Part shown: positions 12,709 to 19,968 of the stretch, in pieces
Layout: each line of letters starts with the position of its first letter
Numbering within the stretch: position 1 is the stretch's first letter
Source of the DNA: a virus
Length of the DNA: 28,530 bases
IMG/VR virus record: IMGVR_UViG_3300028735_000027
Coordinates: 1-28,530 of that record
Reading direction: 5' to 3' (one strand)
Program-made: the position numbers and the translations under genes
Notes under the pieces: generated by a model
Databases searched by the model: none
The model's input: only the letters and a program-made list of their open reading frames with translations
Told to the model about the DNA's origin: nothing

Positions 12709-13067
12709 TCATCACCGGACAGCCGGTCACCAAGAAAAACTCAACCGTGGTGCGCTGCTTGAATGGCAAGCCACTGGTGCTGCAATCCAGGGCATACCGG
12801 GCCTACGAAAAGAAAGCGGTCAGCGCAATCACGGCCGAGCAGGGGAAAACATTCGTCGGACCGGTCAAGGTGAGGGTGCTTTATTGGCTCAAAGACCAGC
12901 GCCGCCCGGACCTGACAAACCTGCTCCAGGCCACGGCTGACATCCTGGAAAAAGCAGGCGTGATCGCCAATGATCGGAATATCATGTCGTGGGATGGTTC
13001 GAGGATAATGGGAATAGACCGAAATAATCCAAGAACAGAGATTGAAATCCGGGAAAATGGGGCGTAG
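12696..13067 (+). CDS. rusA: RusA-like Holliday junction resolvase
   Basis: A 123-residue endonuclease of the RusA family: GQPVTKKNS near the start, and the acidic core RRPDLTNLLQATADILEKAG followed by VIANDRNI. RusA cuts four-way junctions formed during phage replication. The catalytic acidic residues expected are Asp-x-Asp plus a later Asp; here Asp72, Asp82 and Asp93 are present, but the second Asp of the DLDN motif is Thr74. AGGA lies 7 bases before the ATG. The last codons and the stop are shared with the 5' end of a tRNA-Pro gene. Confidence 0.85.
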   Translation: MRKLIITGQPVTKKNSTVVRCLNGKPLVLQSRAYRAYEKKAVSAITAEQGKTFVGPVKVRVLYWLKDQRRPDLTNLLQATADILEKAGVIANDRNIMSWDGSRIMGIDRNNPRTEIEIRENGA

Positions 13068-13134
13068 CGCAGCCTGGCAGCGCGCCTGCCTTGGGAGCAG
13101 GAGGTCGGCGGTTCAAATCCGCCCGCCCCGACCA
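13058..13134 (+). tRNA. tRNA-Pro (anticodon TGG)
   Basis: A complete 77-base cloverleaf: acceptor TGGGGCG/CGCCCCG (first pair T-G), D-arm GCGC...GCGC, anticodon stem CCTGC/GCAGG with loop CTTGGGA giving anticodon TGG, T-arm GGCGG/CCGCC with loop TTCAAAT, and an encoded CCA. It closely follows the bacterial tRNA-Pro(UGG) pattern. Its first 10 bases are the last codons and stop of rusA, so RNA processing must cut the rusA message. It is probably a phage-carried tRNA that supports late gene translation. Confidence 0.93.
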
Positions 13135-13154
13135 TTTGAGGAGCAAGGTTTGCA

Positions 13155-13355
13155 ATGGTGGCGATAGATTTATTTTACCGGCGCATACGCCTGTTCCTAA
13201 CCATTGTGTGGCGCACATGGGAACCGGGCTACAGGCTGAGCGCAAAAACATCATGGGGTGTCGCCTGCGACATCTATACCTGGGAGGACTATCGAAAGGT
13301 GTATCGCAATTTTGACATTGGCACCCTTTTGAAGATTACCAAGGGAGCATGGTGA
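13155..13355 (+). CDS. Small hypothetical protein with hydrophobic N-terminus
   Basis: A 66-residue protein (MVAIDLFYRRIRLFLTIVWR...) with an amphipathic, partly hydrophobic start and an aromatic, basic remainder. AAGG lies 6 bases before the ATG. It sits between the tRNA and another small gene ahead of the terminase. No family is recognised. Confidence 0.55.
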   Translation: MVAIDLFYRRIRLFLTIVWRTWEPGYRLSAKTSWGVACDIYTWEDYRKVYRNFDIGTLLKITKGAW

Positions 13356-13368
13356 AAGGAGCAATGTG

Positions 13369-13545
13369 ATGAAGTCGATACTTAACACGGTAAGCCGCCT
13401 CGAAAAAGGATTCGAATTGCTGTCCCGCTTAGTGCTCGCCGCCAAGCCTTTTCTTGATGGAAATCAAGTTGAGCCGGATAAGCGCGATAAGTTTGCAGCA
13501 GAAATGACTACTTGCATGGCCTTTATTGAAAAGTGTAAAAGATAG
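13369..13545 (+). CDS. 58-residue hypothetical protein before terminase
   Basis: A short helical protein beginning MKSILNTVSRLEKGFELLSR and ending in FIEKCKR. AAAGGAG is 7 bases before the ATG, it starts 13 bases after the previous stop, and it ends 2 bases before the small terminase gene, so the spacing is operon-like. The function is unknown. Confidence 0.6.
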   Translation: MKSILNTVSRLEKGFELLSRLVLAAKPFLDGNQVEPDKRDKFAAEMTTCMAFIEKCKR

Positions 13546-13547
13546 AT

Positions 13548-14126
13548 GTGCCAGGCAATAAAGTTCCAAAAGAAATCATTAAAATCGCCAAAAAGCTCTA
13601 TTTGGCAAGGGCTCAAGATGGGAAACATGCTTATACTATTGGAGAAATTGTAGAAAATATCGAACAATCTTCGAACAGGAGGTTGGCGCGATCGACGATA
13701 TGCGAGTGGGCAAAACAGTATGGTTGGGATAAAGAGTTTGCTCAGGCTGTAGCCAAGGAAAAAGCAAAAAGTCTGCTTGCGACATCTCCAGACACAGACC
13801 TGGACCAGGCACAGGATGCCATTGAAAAAGGCGTGCGCTATGTCTGCGCCCTGCAGGTAAGAGTGGCAGAGAGGGCAAATCGCTATCTGCAGAACCTAAA
13901 AACAGGTGACCGTGGGGTTCCAAGGGCAGTCGAAGCAGCGACCAAGGCAAACCTGGCGCTGATGGAGATGCTGAGTAACGCTGGCACAACAAGAGAGGGA
14001 GAGTTTGTTGTCGTCGTTGAATCAGCAACAGAGCAGCAGAGTTTACCGGATACGGGGACCGGCGGACCTGATCGGGAGCAAGCGCCTGAATCTGCAGCTG
14101 CTCCAGTACCAACGCCAACTGTTTGA
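13548..14126 (+). CDS. Terminase small subunit-like protein
   Basis: A 192-residue protein with an N-terminal helix-turn-helix (TIGEIVENIEQSSNRRLARS, TICEWAKQYGWDKEFAQAVA), a helical middle (about 85-145) and a disordered Pro/Ala-rich end. This is the architecture of phage small terminases, which recognise the packaging site and assemble as rings. It starts with GTG and has no strong ribosome site, so it may be coupled to the gene 2 bases upstream. Its last 122 bases overlap the large terminase in another frame. Confidence 0.75.
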   Translation: MPGNKVPKEIIKIAKKLYLARAQDGKHAYTIGEIVENIEQSSNRRLARSTICEWAKQYGWDKEFAQAVAKEKAKSLLATSPDTDLDQAQDAIEKGVRYVCALQVRVAERANRYLQNLKTGDRGVPRAVEAATKANLALMEMLSNAGTTREGEFVVVVESATEQQSLPDTGTGGPDREQAPESAAAPVPTPTV

Positions 14127-15276
14127 TTCTACCCGTCCGGTGCTGGCCTTTGTTGGGGGAACCGGCTCAGGCAAAACATACTTTGCTCCCAGGTGGCTGT
14201 TTTGGCAGATGGTCAACTGTCCGGGCCAGGAGTGGATCGTCTCTGCCCCGACCATCCCCATGCTCAAACGCAACCCCGTGAAATATCTGCTGCGATTTTT
14301 CAGGGAGATAGGACTGCAACACGAATACAACAAGACAGAGCAGATATTTACTCTGAAACACGGCTTGGGTGTGATTTATGGAATCTCCGCCGAAAATCCA
14401 GACCGCATGCAGGGCATCCACGCCAAAGGTATTGTGGGTGATGAGGCCGGGATGTTTCCGCGCCTCTGGTGGGACACCGCCATCCAGCGGGTTGGGTTCC
14501 ATGGAGGGAGGATACTGCTGACAACGACTCCCTACGCCGAAAATTGGTTGAAAACCGAGGTTTATGATCCATGGCTCGCCGGAGATGAGCGGATTGAGTG
14601 GGTCAACCCCAGGTCAATTGACAACCCATACTATCCCAGGGGTGAGTATGAGGATGCCAGGCGGCGCCTCCCGGAGTGGAAGTTCAAACTGCTGTACGAG
14701 GGCCAGTTTACTCGGCCAGCAGGTCTGATATATCCGGCCTACAGTCTCTGTGATCCGATAATGCCGCCCGCTGACTGGCTGCGGATACGGGGCCTGGATT
14801 TTGGCTATCACAACCCGACCGCCGTGATTGAGTTGGCGAGATCGCCTGAGGGCGTCTGGTATGCTTACCGGGAACTGAAGGCCTCGGAAATGAGCCTGCC
14901 GGATCTGGCCAAAGAGTTAGCCGCAGCCCCACAGGTAATCACTTACGCTGATCCAAGCGGCAAGCAGTTGATCGAAACGCTGCGCCGTGAGGGGATCAGG
15001 GTTGTGGCAGCAGGCAATGAAGTGCTGCCAGGGATATCTCTGGTGCATGACCTGCTGAAAACCGGCCGGCTGAAAATCTGCCGGAACCTGAAGCACACCA
15101 TTGACGAACTGAATACCTATTCGTGGGAAATTGACCGCAATGACAACTTGCTGGACCGTCCCAGAAAGGAAAATGACCACCTCATGGACGCCATACGCTA
15201 TGCTCTGTTTACCGTTGAAGGCCAGAAGAAGGCACAATATGGCGGCGCCGCCAGGGTGCTCAGGAGCAGGCCATGA
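14005..15276 (+). CDS. terL: Terminase large subunit
   Basis: A 423-residue packaging motor. The ATPase domain has Walker A GGTGSGKT (51-58), Walker B IVGDEAG with Asp146-Glu147, and the coupling motif TTTP (173-176). The RNase H-like nuclease has Asp265 (GLDFGYHNP), Asp316 (YADPSGK) and Asp391/395 (NDHLMDAIRYAL). It would pump phage DNA into the prohead through the portal and cut the concatemer. The start is uncertain: TTG at 14005 has GGAGAG upstream, but it lies well inside the small-subunit gene. No in-frame ATG precedes Walker A. Confidence 0.93.
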   Translation: MLSSLNQQQSSRVYRIRGPADLIGSKRLNLQLLQYQRQLFDSTRPVLAFVGGTGSGKTYFAPRWLFWQMVNCPGQEWIVSAPTIPMLKRNPVKYLLRFFREIGLQHEYNKTEQIFTLKHGLGVIYGISAENPDRMQGIHAKGIVGDEAGMFPRLWWDTAIQRVGFHGGRILLTTTPYAENWLKTEVYDPWLAGDERIEWVNPRSIDNPYYPRGEYEDARRRLPEWKFKLLYEGQFTRPAGLIYPAYSLCDPIMPPADWLRIRGLDFGYHNPTAVIELARSPEGVWYAYRELKASEMSLPDLAKELAAAPQVITYADPSGKQLIETLRREGIRVVAAGNEVLPGISLVHDLLKTGRLKICRNLKHTIDELNTYSWEIDRNDNLLDRPRKENDHLMDAIRYALFTVEGQKKAQYGGAARVLRSRP

Positions 15277-15464
15277 TCTGCCCCAAGTGTGGCCACACCA
15301 AGACCAGCGTCAAGGATACTCGCAGGTTTGACACGGTGGTATTCAGGATTAGATTCTGCGACGCCTGCAATTTTTATTTCAGGACAGAGGAGGTGGTGAT
15401 TATCAGTGAGGCAAACAGCGCACCTGATCAATTGGCTACTCAAGGAAGCTGGCAGCCAAGATGA
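15273..15464 (+). CDS. NrdR/Com-like zinc ribbon protein
   Basis: A 63-residue protein with a clear four-cysteine zinc ribbon: CPKCGHTKTSVKDTRRF, then RFCDACNFYFRTEE (Cys 3, 6, 29, 32). The ribbon resembles that of NrdR, and small ribbons in this position recall Mu Com, which controls translation of mom. The ATG overlaps the terminase stop (ATGA) with AGGAGC 6 bases upstream. Its end overlaps the head protein gene by 59 bases in another frame. Confidence 0.75.
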   Translation: MICPKCGHTKTSVKDTRRFDTVVFRIRFCDACNFYFRTEEVVIISEANSAPDQLATQGSWQPR

Positions 15465-16728
15465 CGGTCTGCAGCGGCTGATCGACGACCTCAAAGACGT
15501 GCTGAGCCGCACCTGGACCAGAGAGAAACGCACGGCGATAATTGAGGCGATCCGCAACCTGGAGCGCTTTGATGGACCGGTGACGGAAGCCGAGCTGCGG
15601 CGCCTGGAGTCAAATCTTAGCCAACGGCTCGGTGCAGATTTCGCCTCCCTGGTGCGGCAGCCGGTTATAGAGATAACCGAGGCGGCCTATCTGATGGGAA
15701 TGACGCGGGCCGCCGCTGATACAGGCCTGGGGCCGTTCGGCGCAGCCATCAGGTGGAACCTGCCAGACCTGGAAAGCCTGGACGTCCTGACCAAAAACAC
15801 CATGTTCTGGATCGGCGACTATTACGACAGCCATGTTCAGGACAAATTCAAAGATGTTCTGCAAGAATTTTTCCAGGGCGGTTACAGCCGGGACCAGATA
15901 GCCGAGATGTTCGAAGAGGCGTTCGCTGACCTAGGGCCAAAAACTGAAGCCTACTGGGACCTGCTGGCAGACCACACCTGCACCAAAGTGAGGGAGATCG
16001 GGCGGTTGTCAGGCTATGAGCAGGCGGGCGTGGAGTATCTGGAGATCAGGGCTTGGTTGGACGCCAGAACCACGCCGATGTGCCGACGTCTGCATGGTCG
16101 CATAATCGCGGTGCGGGAAGTGCGGCAATTCGTGAACGGCTATTTGGATGCTTGCCAAACCGGAGACAAAGAAGCGGTGAAACAAGCCTGGCCAATGTGG
16201 AATGAAAATCGGTTCCGGTCGGCCGGAATAGCAGGGATCCCGTCTGGGAAGCTTGTTGCTGCTGGAGTTGGTCTGCCGCCCTACCATTTCCGCTGCCGTA
16301 CAATCACCGTGTCGTATTTTGAAGAGCTGAATTCAAGTGGCCTTAACGTGGCTAACGCCGGTGCGCAGGTGACGTTTTGGGATGGGGAGAAGGAAGTAAA
16401 GCATAAAATTACTTGGGAGTATAAAGACAAGTTGGGGCGAAAAGCTATAGTAACCAACGGCGCAAAGCACATTTTGAGACATCCTGAAATGAATGAAGAT
16501 AAAATAAATGCTGCTCTGAAAAGCGTAACGCATGTTGGTTACAACAAAAACTATCCAGATGAATTAGTATATCTATCTGAAAATGGAGTGTTTACTGTTT
16601 TTCGTGGGAATGTAGTTTATACTCAGTTTATACCAAAAGGTAAACCTTTGAAGTTTTTTCGTGATAATGCTCTGTCAATCATAAAAATAGGTGTGGCAAA
16701 ATGGAAGTTATTCGAGCTTTTTTCATAA
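15406..16728 (+). CDS. MuF-type head protein fused to C-terminal toxin-like domain
   Basis: A 440-residue protein in two parts. Residues 1-300 are a phage head morphogenesis protein of the SPP1 gp7/Mu F family, with the signature AWLDARTTPMCRRLHGRII (218-233) and LPPYHFRCRT (290-299). Residues about 325-440 are a different domain, much richer in A+T at the DNA level, with GAKHILRHPEMNEDKINAAL and SENGVFTVFRGNVVYTQFIP. The His-rich helix followed by a beta sheet recalls BECR/RelE-like ribonucleases that follow MuF domains in polymorphic toxins. The toxin call is inference. GTG start; AGGAGGT is about 11 bases upstream. A small gene overlapping the 3' end may be its immunity gene. Confidence 0.85.
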   Translation: MRQTAHLINWLLKEAGSQDDGLQRLIDDLKDVLSRTWTREKRTAIIEAIRNLERFDGPVTEAELRRLESNLSQRLGADFASLVRQPVIEITEAAYLMGMTRAAADTGLGPFGAAIRWNLPDLESLDVLTKNTMFWIGDYYDSHVQDKFKDVLQEFFQGGYSRDQIAEMFEEAFADLGPKTEAYWDLLADHTCTKVREIGRLSGYEQAGVEYLEIRAWLDARTTPMCRRLHGRIIAVREVRQFVNGYLDACQTGDKEAVKQAWPMWNENRFRSAGIAGIPSGKLVAAGVGLPPYHFRCRTITVSYFEELNSSGLNVANAGAQVTFWDGEKEVKHKITWEYKDKLGRKAIVTNGAKHILRHPEMNEDKINAALKSVTHVGYNKNYPDELVYLSENGVFTVFRGNVVYTQFIPKGKPLKFFRDNALSIIKIGVAKWKLFELFS

Positions 16729-17057
16729 GGCCTGATATTTATTTTATAAGAGTCGATGGCTCGGATAAAATAGAAAATATTAATTGGAATAACGCCGGCA
16801 AAGAAGTTAACTATGACCATCCTTTTGCTAATTACCGAGAAAAAGATGGAAGATTCTCATATCTATATCAGCCATTGCTTGGCAGCCTTGATGAAGATTT
16901 GATGTGGTTTAAATCTAATCCACGCCCAACCCACCGGGAAGTGTTTCCTCGGGGAGAAATCATTGACGAAGACAATGGCGACAAGGTAGTGAAGGTCCTA
17001 AAAAACGTCACTCTCCTTGATATGCTGGAAGCACTAAAAGAGTTTATGGCGCCATGA
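16701..17057 (+). CDS. Candidate immunity protein for the MuF toxin
   Basis: A 118-residue acidic protein (MEVIRAFFIRPDIYFIRVDG...), AT-rich like the toxin-domain DNA and overlapping it by 28 bases, with AGGTG before its ATG. Residues 1-60 alternate beta strands; the end (LLDMLEALKEFMAP) is helical. I recognise no named immunity family. The pairing is inferred from overlap, matching composition and size. It is the last plus-strand gene before the inverted portal block, so it has no other obvious partner. Confidence 0.65.
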   Translation: MEVIRAFFIRPDIYFIRVDGSDKIENINWNNAGKEVNYDHPFANYREKDGRFSYLYQPLLGSLDEDLMWFKSNPRPTHREVFPRGEIIDEDNGDKVVKVLKNVTLLDMLEALKEFMAP

Positions 17058-17065
17058 GGTGAAAA

Positions 17066-17482
17066 TCAGATTATCTTTATTTCGATCTTCATCGGCAAAA
17101 CATCTTTAAGCCTTTGGTCTATCTGTTTTTCAATGTGCGGCAGGAGGAAATCGAATCCCCCTCTTTGCATATCTGCCATGGCCCACTGGAAAAACGGCTT
17201 CCCCTTTCTGGGGGGCTGCACGACCTTTTTGACCGGATGGGCCGCGCCTCGCCAGAACAGCGCTTTCTTCCGCTTCGGCCTGATGGTCACAGCCGGCCTG
17301 CCGTCATGCACGGCCCGCGCATAAGGAAGGTTTGAACCCACGGCGGCAGTGCCTGGGCCGATCAGTCTGGCATAGATACTCTTCCGCAGGTCACCTCGCC
17401 AGAATGGGATGATACCCTGCCTGGTGGCCAGTTCCCGCAGCCGCTCTGCTACCAGCAAGGCAATCTTGTTGAGGTCGATCAT
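17066..17482 (-). CDS. HK97 gp10-like head-tail/neck protein
   Basis: A 138-residue basic protein from the ATG at 17482 (MIDLNKIALLVAERLRELAT). The middle has the gp10-like pattern: GDLRKSIYARLIGPGTAAVG, SNLPYARAVHDGRPAVTI, and a basic RPKRKKALFW; the end is helical. Such proteins join the head completion complex to the tail. GGGAGG precedes the start, which overlaps the portal stop (ATGA). It is on the minus strand, unlike all other late genes apart from portal. It may replace the truncated virion-morphogenesis gene found at 23039. Confidence 0.75.
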   Translation of the reverse strand: MIDLNKIALLVAERLRELATRQGIIPFWRGDLRKSIYARLIGPGTAAVGSNLPYARAVHDGRPAVTIRPKRKKALFWRGAAHPVKKVVQPPRKGKPFFQWAMADMQRGGFDFLLPHIEKQIDQRLKDVLPMKIEIKII

Positions 17483-18696
17483 ACAGCCTCCCGCAATTTC
17501 TGCAGCGATCTCACCAAAGAAAGATTTGCCTTGATTGCGCCTGGTTCCTGCAATTCCTGATATCCCAGTTCTTGCCTGGCCTCGTTGATTGTCAGAATGC
17601 CGGCTCTGACGAGCTTGCTGTAATAATCGGAGTCGGTTTCCTGGGCGGTGGTGTCGATTGTGTTGAATCGCAGATATGCTTCTGGGTATCCCATATCCTG
17701 AATTACTGAGGACAGCCTCGCTGCGAAATAATTTTGCCTCGGAGTGATAACTAAATCCTGAAAAATGGACAGCTGCCCAAACACCTCTGAGGTACCGCCC
17801 AGGGAGCCGGGCTGCGACACTCCGACCAATCTGGGCGGCACCCGGTGGGCGCTGATAACCCGGTCCCGGCACAACTGGAGCAGCAAGTAAAAGGCGCCAT
17901 CCTGCAATTCGGTGCTCAGCCGCTCAAACCTGACTTTTACGTCTGGGGTCCCCACCGGCAGGAACAGGGTGCGATGGGCGTTGTCCAGGCCTTTAAAATT
18001 TGTCTGGAAAAACTCTACGATGGCCTCCTCTGCGGCTTCATCAAGCGCCCCGCCTTCCACTACTACAGCCATATCTGGCATGGCCGAATTAGAGAAAAAC
18101 TTCTGGTTATAGCTGGTGGCATAATAGTCAAGGTCAAGGATTGGCAAGCAGCCGAGCCAATCCGGCAGTCCGTAGTGTCGGTCGATGGGGCTGTAATTGG
18201 CAAAGTGGAGCACGCTGTGGGAATCTTTGCTGCCGACAACATAATGGGGATACTCCTGCCGATTAACTTCGTTTTCGTAGAGCACCCCGGCCCCATGCGG
18301 CCGAATCCAGGCCAGCAGGGCAGGAAGATGGTAAAGCTCAGTTACCTCACCTCTCTTGTTTCTGACCACCTCCAGGTAGGCATTGCCGAAAATCTCGTAG
18401 TCTAAGGCTATTTTTATCAGAACATCATGCAAGGACTGCGATGGATTGACGGCGCTTAGGCGGTCTTCCAGTTGTGCCGCAGCGGCATCCGATAAACCCA
18501 TCACCGTGTATCCCAGACCAAGGCTGCTGTTAGCTTTGACTTGCAGGCAGCCGCAATGGTATGGGTTGCGATTTGTGTACTGGGCAAGTTCGTAAAAGTC
18601 GATGGGCCAAGGCAGCCGGTCACCGGTGTCGGCGCCCTTGCCCTGCTTCGAATCCTTCAAGACCGCCTGCGGCAGGCGATAGATTACCTTGCTCAT
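17479..18696 (-). CDS. Phage portal protein (PBSX-like family)
   Basis: A 405-residue portal of the PBSX/lambda-B-like type: NPYHCGCLQVKANSSLGLGY, ALDYEIFGNAYLEVVRNKRG, VLHFANYSPIDRHYGLPDWL, AHRVPPRLVGV, GGTSEVFGQLSIFQDLVITP. It would form the dodecameric ring through which DNA enters and leaves the head. A strong AGGAGGT lies before the ATG. It is transcribed on the minus strand with the gp10-like gene, although terminase and MuF lie to the left and protease and capsid to the right on the plus strand. The 145 bases upstream hold palindromes that may control it. Confidence 0.9.
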   Translation of the reverse strand: MSKVIYRLPQAVLKDSKQGKGADTGDRLPWPIDFYELAQYTNRNPYHCGCLQVKANSSLGLGYTVMGLSDAAAAQLEDRLSAVNPSQSLHDVLIKIALDYEIFGNAYLEVVRNKRGEVTELYHLPALLAWIRPHGAGVLYENEVNRQEYPHYVVGSKDSHSVLHFANYSPIDRHYGLPDWLGCLPILDLDYYATSYNQKFFSNSAMPDMAVVVEGGALDEAAEEAIVEFFQTNFKGLDNAHRTLFLPVGTPDVKVRFERLSTELQDGAFYLLLQLCRDRVISAHRVPPRLVGVSQPGSLGGTSEVFGQLSIFQDLVITPRQNYFAARLSSVIQDMGYPEAYLRFNTIDTTAQETDSDYYSKLVRAGILTINEARQELGYQELQEPGAIKANLSLVRSLQKLREAV

Positions 18697-18756
18697 GATT
18701 AATACCTCCTGACCTTATTTTAATTGTAATAGCGCGGCATCAACCAAACTAATTTC

Positions 18757-18785
18757 CTAAATACGGCTATTTAGTATCAACTAAA
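18757..18785. promoter_or_regulatory. Nested palindromes between divergent portal and protease genes
   Basis: CTAAATA-CGGC-TATTTAG (18757-18774) and TTTAGT-ATCA-ACTAAA (18770-18785) are two perfect inverted repeats sharing the bases TTTAG. They lie in the 145-base AT-rich gap between two divergent late genes, so they could be a regulator site or dyads around late promoters. I could not assign a clear -35/-10 pair. Confidence 0.5.
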
Positions 18786-18841
18786 TTGCCAATTATTGAG
18801 CTATCGCCAAAGATAAAAGAAAACTAAGATCGAGGCCAGAA

Positions 18842-19966
18842 ATGCCAAACGAGTTAGTCAACATAGATGTTCACTTTATCAGCTTGGTGGAAAACGGGGC
18901 CAACAGGCGGCAGATTATCTGGAAATCTGCCGATGCGGAACCGACCTGGAGCAGGCAGGTGCCAATCTTGAAGACCGATGACGAACGGCACGTGGTCTAC
19001 GGCATTGTCTATGCGCCAGACGATGTTGACACCCAGGGCGACTATGCCACGGCCAAAGAGATTGAAAAAGCCGCCTACAATTTCATGGCTGCCGCCAGGA
19101 TTGATCACGTGGACACAGACCACAGTTTTGAGAATGTCCCCGCATTCGTGGCCGAGTCATGGCTGACCAAACCGCCCGATTCGTTGTTCCCTGATGAGCC
19201 GGCCGGAGCCTGGGCGGTCGGGATCAAAATTGAAGACCCAAACCTTTGGCAGGCAATCAAATCAGGTAAGTATCGGGCCTTATCCTTTGCCGGATTCTGT
19301 GAGCGCATCAACGCCAAAAAGAAATTGGCGCCAGAGGATGAGTCCTGGGATTTTCGAGCCGCCGACTACACCCTGGAGCAGTTGGCCAGGGCCTGCGCCT
19401 GGGTAAAGGGAGTTGACAACCCGCACACGGGCAAGCTGCCGGAAGACTTGACAAAGGGGGATTGCAAGCTGCCCCACCACAGGCCGGACGGTGTGGTCGT
19501 GTTGCGGGGGGTGATGGCGGCCGGTGCGGCCATCCAGGGGGCCAGAGGCGGAGTTGATATCCCTGACAGCGATCTTTCCAGGGTGAAGCGCCACCTTGAG
19601 GCACATTACCATAAGTTTGACCGCCAGGCTCCCTGGGAAGCCGAGAAAGCCGAGACCCTGTTTGAGAAATTTAAAAAATGGTGGGCTGGCGAAGCCGCCA
19701 TCAAAGAGGAGAACAATATGGAAAAAGAAGCAGTGACAAAAATGGTGGGTGAGATCCTTGCGCCGCTTATTGCCCGCCTGGAGGCTTTGGAAAACCAGGA
19801 GCGCTTAACCAAGAGCGACCTGGATGCAGCCCTCAAGCCGGTGCGCGACGGCCTGGAAGAGCTCCAGAAGGCCGGGCCAGGGAGCAAACAGGACAAGGAT
19901 CAAATCAAGCAGGAAGACTACTACCAGCTTGGCAGCGAGATTGCCAAGTATGCTAAGGGGGTGTAG
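18842..19966 (+). CDS. XkdF-like prohead protease with scaffold C-terminus
   Basis: A 374-residue protein. Residues about 1-160 match the XkdF-type serine protease: VVYGIVYAPDDVDTQGDYAT, a His-containing ARIDHVDTDHSFENVPAFVA, and a Ser in KYRALSFAGF. A second block (about 205-260: LPHHRPDGVVVLRGVMAAGA, then VDIPDSDLSRVKRHLEAHYH) follows. The last 110 residues are charged coiled coil (KEAVTKMVGEILAPLIARLE), typical of scaffolding protein. The protease would mature the prohead and the C-terminal part would guide capsid assembly. GAGG lies 7 bases before the ATG. Confidence 0.85.
   Translation: MPNELVNIDVHFISLVENGANRRQIIWKSADAEPTWSRQVPILKTDDERHVVYGIVYAPDDVDTQGDYATAKEIEKAAYNFMAAARIDHVDTDHSFENVPAFVAESWLTKPPDSLFPDEPAGAWAVGIKIEDPNLWQAIKSGKYRALSFAGFCERINAKKKLAPEDESWDFRAADYTLEQLARACAWVKGVDNPHTGKLPEDLTKGDCKLPHHRPDGVVVLRGVMAAGAAIQGARGGVDIPDSDLSRVKRHLEAHYHKFDRQAPWEAEKAETLFEKFKKWWAGEAAIKEENNMEKEAVTKMVGEILAPLIARLEALENQERLTKSDLDAALKPVRDGLEELQKAGPGSKQDKDQIKQEDYYQLGSEIAKYAKGV
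19718..19966 (+). CDS. Internal in-frame start: scaffolding protein alone
   Basis: Inside the protease gene, GAGGAG lies 6 bases before an in-frame ATG at 19718 (MEKEAVTKMVGEILAPLIAR). Translation from here gives an 82-residue coiled-coil protein identical to the scaffold part. This is the arrangement of lambda C and Nu3. The good ribosome site exactly at the linker is the evidence. Confidence 0.6.
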   Translation: MEKEAVTKMVGEILAPLIARLEALENQERLTKSDLDAALKPVRDGLEELQKAGPGSKQDKDQIKQEDYYQLGSEIAKYAKGV

Positions 19967-19968
19967 CT

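Noticed and set aside
17845-18405. A 186-codon plus-strand frame opposite portal, which would remove the need for an inverted portal
   Set aside because: The minus-strand frame has clear portal motifs across its whole length; the plus frame has none.
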